A stretch of DNA of 64,000 nt from Trichomonas vaginalis G3 (Eukaryota; Parabasalia; Trichomonadida; Trichomonadidae), in NCBI RefSeq assembly GCF_026262505.1, contig NC_067205.1, positions 372,001 through 436,000 on the forward strand, written 5' to 3'. Under the pieces are notes generated by a model. That model saw only the letters and a list, made by a program, of their open reading frames with translations, searched no databases and was not told the DNA's origin. Made by a program: the position numbers and the translations under genes. Position 1 is the stretch's first letter; the number at the start of each line of letters is the position of its first letter. Of this stretch, positions 61,366-64,000 are shown piece after piece.

Positions 61366-62358
61366 ATGACTCAAATCGGTAAATGCACCAAAATGTGTCC
61401 GCAATCTGAGATAAATGAACACAAATCAGAATTTCTATCCATATTTGAGTGCGACCCAAATGGAAAGTTTGATCCAACGCTCGCGATCAAAAAATATTCC
61501 AGAAGTTCAGCAGGTTTTCAAGCAAATTTGAATAATGTTCGTCCAGTAGATGTTCTGTATAAAACTTTACAGCATATAAATTCGAAAATCGTTATACCAA
61601 ATTTAAAATCTCCTATTGAAACTCAAATTAAAATGTATCATTATGTCAGAGATCGCTTACGAGCTGTAAATCAAGATATTACGATTCAACAAGCACATTC
61701 ACCCGAAATTACCTGTATTTATGAATATTATATTGCATTCTTCATATGGTCTGGTATCAATTTTAGAAACTTACCGCCATCAGATTTCGATTTTGTACAA
61801 AACTTTGATCAAATTTCCGAAGGATTCTTATCATTACTCGAAGAATACAAATTTTATCCTTCAAAGAACCAAGATTTATATTATTCCGCGTATGTAGCAT
61901 CTTTATTCTGCACTGATCAGTTTCAAGAGAATTTATCTAAATTTAAGATCGAATCACATTTTTACATCGTAAAATCTGTTCGCACTGCATACTTAACCGA
62001 TAACATCAAACTTTTCCTCAATACAATCAAGCATGCTCCATTTATCATTCTTTACACAGTTATTCTTAGCGATAAACAAATTTATACAAACTGTATTTCA
62101 TCACTTCGCCTCTCATTTAAGAGCACAAGCTTTAACCCGGACGTATTACTCAACGAATTCGAACTCAGTGAGAACTATGATCAAATTAAAACAGCTTTTA
62201 ATATCAATCCAAAAGGAGATTATCTTACATTCGATATATCAAAACAAATACAAATAGAACAAACTCCATACTTCATTTTACCATCATCTATTGAAGAATA
62301 CCATAACAGTCACGAATTTCATCTTGAATTCAGTAAAATCAGCGAAATTGACTTATGA
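61366..62358 (+). CDS. SAC3/GANP-family protein, 330 aa
   Basis: The N-terminus has the SAC3 signature: a GKCTKMCPQSEINEH block, then a short acidic stretch and AIKKYSRSSAGFQANLNNVRP followed by the VLYKTLQHI helix. The rest is the helical PCI-like SAC3/GANP domain (YEYYIAFFIWSGINFRNLP and downstream). In other eukaryotes SAC3 is the scaffold of TREX-2, which links transcription to mRNA export at nuclear pores. At 330 residues it is much shorter than yeast Sac3, keeping the core domain only, as in THP3- or SHD1-like members. It is preceded by an Inr-like motif. Confidence 0.85.
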   Translation: MTQIGKCTKMCPQSEINEHKSEFLSIFECDPNGKFDPTLAIKKYSRSSAGFQANLNNVRPVDVLYKTLQHINSKIVIPNLKSPIETQIKMYHYVRDRLRAVNQDITIQQAHSPEITCIYEYYIAFFIWSGINFRNLPPSDFDFVQNFDQISEGFLSLLEEYKFYPSKNQDLYYSAYVASLFCTDQFQENLSKFKIESHFYIVKSVRTAYLTDNIKLFLNTIKHAPFIILYTVILSDKQIYTNCISSLRLSFKSTSFNPDVLLNEFELSENYDQIKTAFNINPKGDYLTFDISKQIQIEQTPYFILPSSIEEYHNSHEFHLEFSKISEIDL

Positions 62359-62488
62359 CATATATATTATCATGAATTTTAAATTCTTTGTTTGTAATAC
62401 TGTTCACTAAAATTACCAAATAAAGTGTTTTTTTTAAATAGATTTTGATTTTTTTCTTGGATATCATCGACCATTTGCGGTTTTGATA

Positions 62489-62644
62489 ATGGATAACAAA
62501 GGCTTGCCTATCTATCGAAAATTTCTTTTTGATTCACCTTCAATTGGCTACTTTGATAAAAAATTTTACGCAAAAGACCTCAATTTTGCTTCGAATCCAC
62601 CAGATTACACTTACCTATTACTGATACATGTAAATCTGAGGTGA
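62489..62644 (+). CDS. Short unidentified frame between SAC3 and PDI-like genes, 51 aa
   Basis: An ATG-to-stop frame opens MDNKGLPIYRKFLFDSPSIG; in-frame sequence just upstream (FAVLI) is compatible with a longer ancestral protein. Its start looks like the first strand and turn of longin or adaptor sigma-type folds (AVLIxDNxGxPxxRKF), but the length is far too short for a complete fold. It may be a decayed gene fragment. It ends 70 bp before the next gene, so it could be chance. Confidence 0.25.
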   Translation: MDNKGLPIYRKFLFDSPSIGYFDKKFYAKDLNFASNPPDYTYLLLIHVNLR

Positions 62645-62714
62645 AATTATAAACTGGATTATAAGCAAATTTTTGGGGTTTCATTCTTTTTTTTTTTCAT
62701 CAAAAAATCTTATT

Positions 62715-63821
62715 ATGATTCCTTTCATCATTTCCTATGTGATGAAATTGAATCCAGACACAGAATCAAAAATTCTTACTTCTTCATGGCAGGTACCTGT
62801 GTTCTTGATTGGTTTTTCACCTTATTGTGGTCATTGCAAAGCTGTATTACCATATTGGGAAAAGTTGAAAGAAAAATACGAAAATGACAAGCATATTTTA
62901 ATTTCAGAGCTAAATTGTGTTGACTTTCGCGATATGTGCAGGAATAAATACAAAGTTGGATCTTATCCTTCTTTCAAAGTCATAAAAAGAGGCCAGATAG
63001 AAGGTGTTCATCCAGCTAATCGTAATCTTGAAGGGTTTGATAAGATAGCAACCGAGCTGAGACAACAAAATATGGATGAAATGTGTAATCAAATTGCTTT
63101 TATGCCAAAAGATGTTAGTTATCCTTATTTCATTTATCATACTACAGAAAACATCAAGACAGCATGCAAGTTCATGGAATCTCTAGAGAGAAGAGAATCA
63201 ATCAAACCATTTCGAAAACAAATTTTTACGGATGCCAACGCGACAAATACATATTTCGAAGCTATTTTAAGTCCAAACACAAGTTTAAACATGTCTGGAT
63301 TTGTGGAAACATATAATATTGAAAGTTTCGTTGAAGAATACAAATACAAAAATTTCCAACAGATTCCTTGGGTAGTTGCATTCTCAAGGAAGAGACCAAT
63401 CGCTTTATTAGTTAATTCTACAACACAAGTAGCCCCACAATTTGAGAATTTATCAAATACAAGTCCAAAATATTATTGGATTGCAATAACGAGCAAAGCG
63501 TATAATTCGAACTGTCCAATTGGATATAACATCACTGATAATGATCTTCCTGCTATTTGGTTTTCAAATCCAAAGAAGAATAAAGGAAAATTGTTATTAA
63601 ACGCAACAGTTGAGTCAATTAATGATATATTAGGCAAAGATCCCAAAAATCTACCAGAAATGAAAGCTTTTAAATTTAAAAACGCGTTTGCTCGCTCAAA
63701 AATAGTTTTCAATACAATTGATTACGTTATTTTTGCAGTAATTGGCGTTTCTGTTGCAACGATTTTGTTTGCTATCGGATTTATTATATATGAGCTTCGA
63801 AATTCGCTGAAGATTGAATAA
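62715..63821 (+). CDS. Membrane thioredoxin/PDI-like protein, 368 aa
   Basis: The start is set at the ATG read MIPFIISYVMKLNPDTES; the frame continues upstream only through non-ATG codons in a T-run. The N-terminus carries a short hydrophobic stretch. A thioredoxin fold spans about residues 20 to 125, with active site GFSPYCGHCKAVLPYW and the conserved Pro in GSYPSFKV. The middle 200 residues are less conserved, with several sequons. A membrane helix (VIFAVIGVSVATILFAIGFI) near the C-terminus is followed by a short tail. This is the layout of TMX3-like ER oxidoreductases, which make or rearrange disulfides. No KDEL is present and retention would rest on the membrane anchor. Confidence 0.8.
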   Translation: MIPFIISYVMKLNPDTESKILTSSWQVPVFLIGFSPYCGHCKAVLPYWEKLKEKYENDKHILISELNCVDFRDMCRNKYKVGSYPSFKVIKRGQIEGVHPANRNLEGFDKIATELRQQNMDEMCNQIAFMPKDVSYPYFIYHTTENIKTACKFMESLERRESIKPFRKQIFTDANATNTYFEAILSPNTSLNMSGFVETYNIESFVEEYKYKNFQQIPWVVAFSRKRPIALLVNSTTQVAPQFENLSNTSPKYYWIAITSKAYNSNCPIGYNITDNDLPAIWFSNPKKNKGKLLLNATVESINDILGKDPKNLPEMKAFKFKNAFARSKIVFNTIDYVIFAVIGVSVATILFAIGFIIYELRNSLKIE

Positions 63822-63973
63822 AATATCTTGTTTGTATTTTTTCCATCAAAATACCAATTTATTTTCATGTAAAAAGAAAGATATCTAGCAAGCTAACAAA
63901 TATCCTGTCTCGTAAAAGATTAGGAACTGATATTTGTTGAATCCAAAAAAGCTGTACTTTTTACAAGAAAAAA

Positions 63974-64000
63974 TGGAGATGGGGGGAATCGAACCCCCGG
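63974..64000 (-). tRNA. tRNA gene, 3' part only (runs off right edge)
   Basis: On the minus strand the last 27 bases give a perfect T arm (GGGGG-TTCGATT-CCCCC) followed by an acceptor half CATCTCC and discriminator A. The D and anticodon arms are outside the window, so the amino acid cannot be named. CCA is not encoded, as is normal for eukaryotes. Confidence 0.85.

Noticed and set aside
62673-62714. Longer N-terminus for the PDI-like protein
   Set aside because: The extension has no ATG, reads through a T-run and would put an unlikely Phe/Ser tract before the hydrophobic start; the ATG at 62715 is preferred.
31282-63821. Spliceosomal introns in the host genes
   Set aside because: No trichomonad-type 5' GTATGT paired with the extended ACTAACACACAG 3' motif was noticed by eye, and all host genes named are open without them.

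Overview
The window reads as nuclear DNA of a trichomonad parabasalid (Trichomonas vaginalis or a close relative such as Tritrichomonas; the sequence alone does not settle which). The reasons are intron-free, AT-rich genes with short intergenic spaces, a BspA-like leucine-rich-repeat surface protein, a Pmp-like beta-helix fragment, a bacterial-type uridine kinase, and large Polinton/Maverick-like elements.

Positions 1 to about 30,976 are virus-like DNA, treated here as fossils. Element A (left edge outside the window, to about 9,832) is relatively GC-richer. It carries a minus-strand run of virion-type genes (basic core-like protein, coiled coil, Pro/Gln-rich protein, two unknowns, a hexon-like capsid protein, minor proteins) followed by a D5-like SF3 helicase, and one divergent plus-strand gene with an acidic tail. 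Element B (about 9,857 to 30,976) is more AT-rich. It carries protein-primed-type DNA polymerase B, a retroviral-type integrase, a primase-helicase, a phage-collar-like fibre gene, a packaging ATPase, a capsid gene and two tiny amphipathic paralogues. Both are broken, B in roughly fifteen or more places and A in about half a dozen within the window, yet several genes still look whole, so the insertions are probably not very old. Element B has unusual non-coding architecture from 16.4 to 22.4 kb: repeat families placed in inverted orientation around gene modules, iteron-like arrays, a pol III-type tRNA-like unit with a nearby hairpin, and small GC-rich double-hairpin palindromes.

From about 31 kb on the DNA is host. 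In order: a BspA-like LRR protein, a glycosylated single-pass membrane protein, a small SAP/HeH-like tail-anchored protein (possibly inner nuclear membrane), a Pmp-like fragment, a 2.3-kb non-coding stretch bounded by inverted repeats and holding a 236-bp MITE-like element, a giant 5,481-residue talin-like protein, a kelch protein, a TGS/SAD-type uridine kinase, a SAC3/GANP mRNA-export protein, a membrane thioredoxin/PDI-like protein, and the 3' part of a tRNA at the right edge.

The most striking host feature is the talin-like gene. It appears to hold five tandem FERM-like units (usual talins have one) before a rod of about 2,900 residues and a C-terminal I/LWEQ-like end. In the elements, the inverted-repeat-bracketed modules and the double-hairpin palindromes are the signals that the gene content does not explain.
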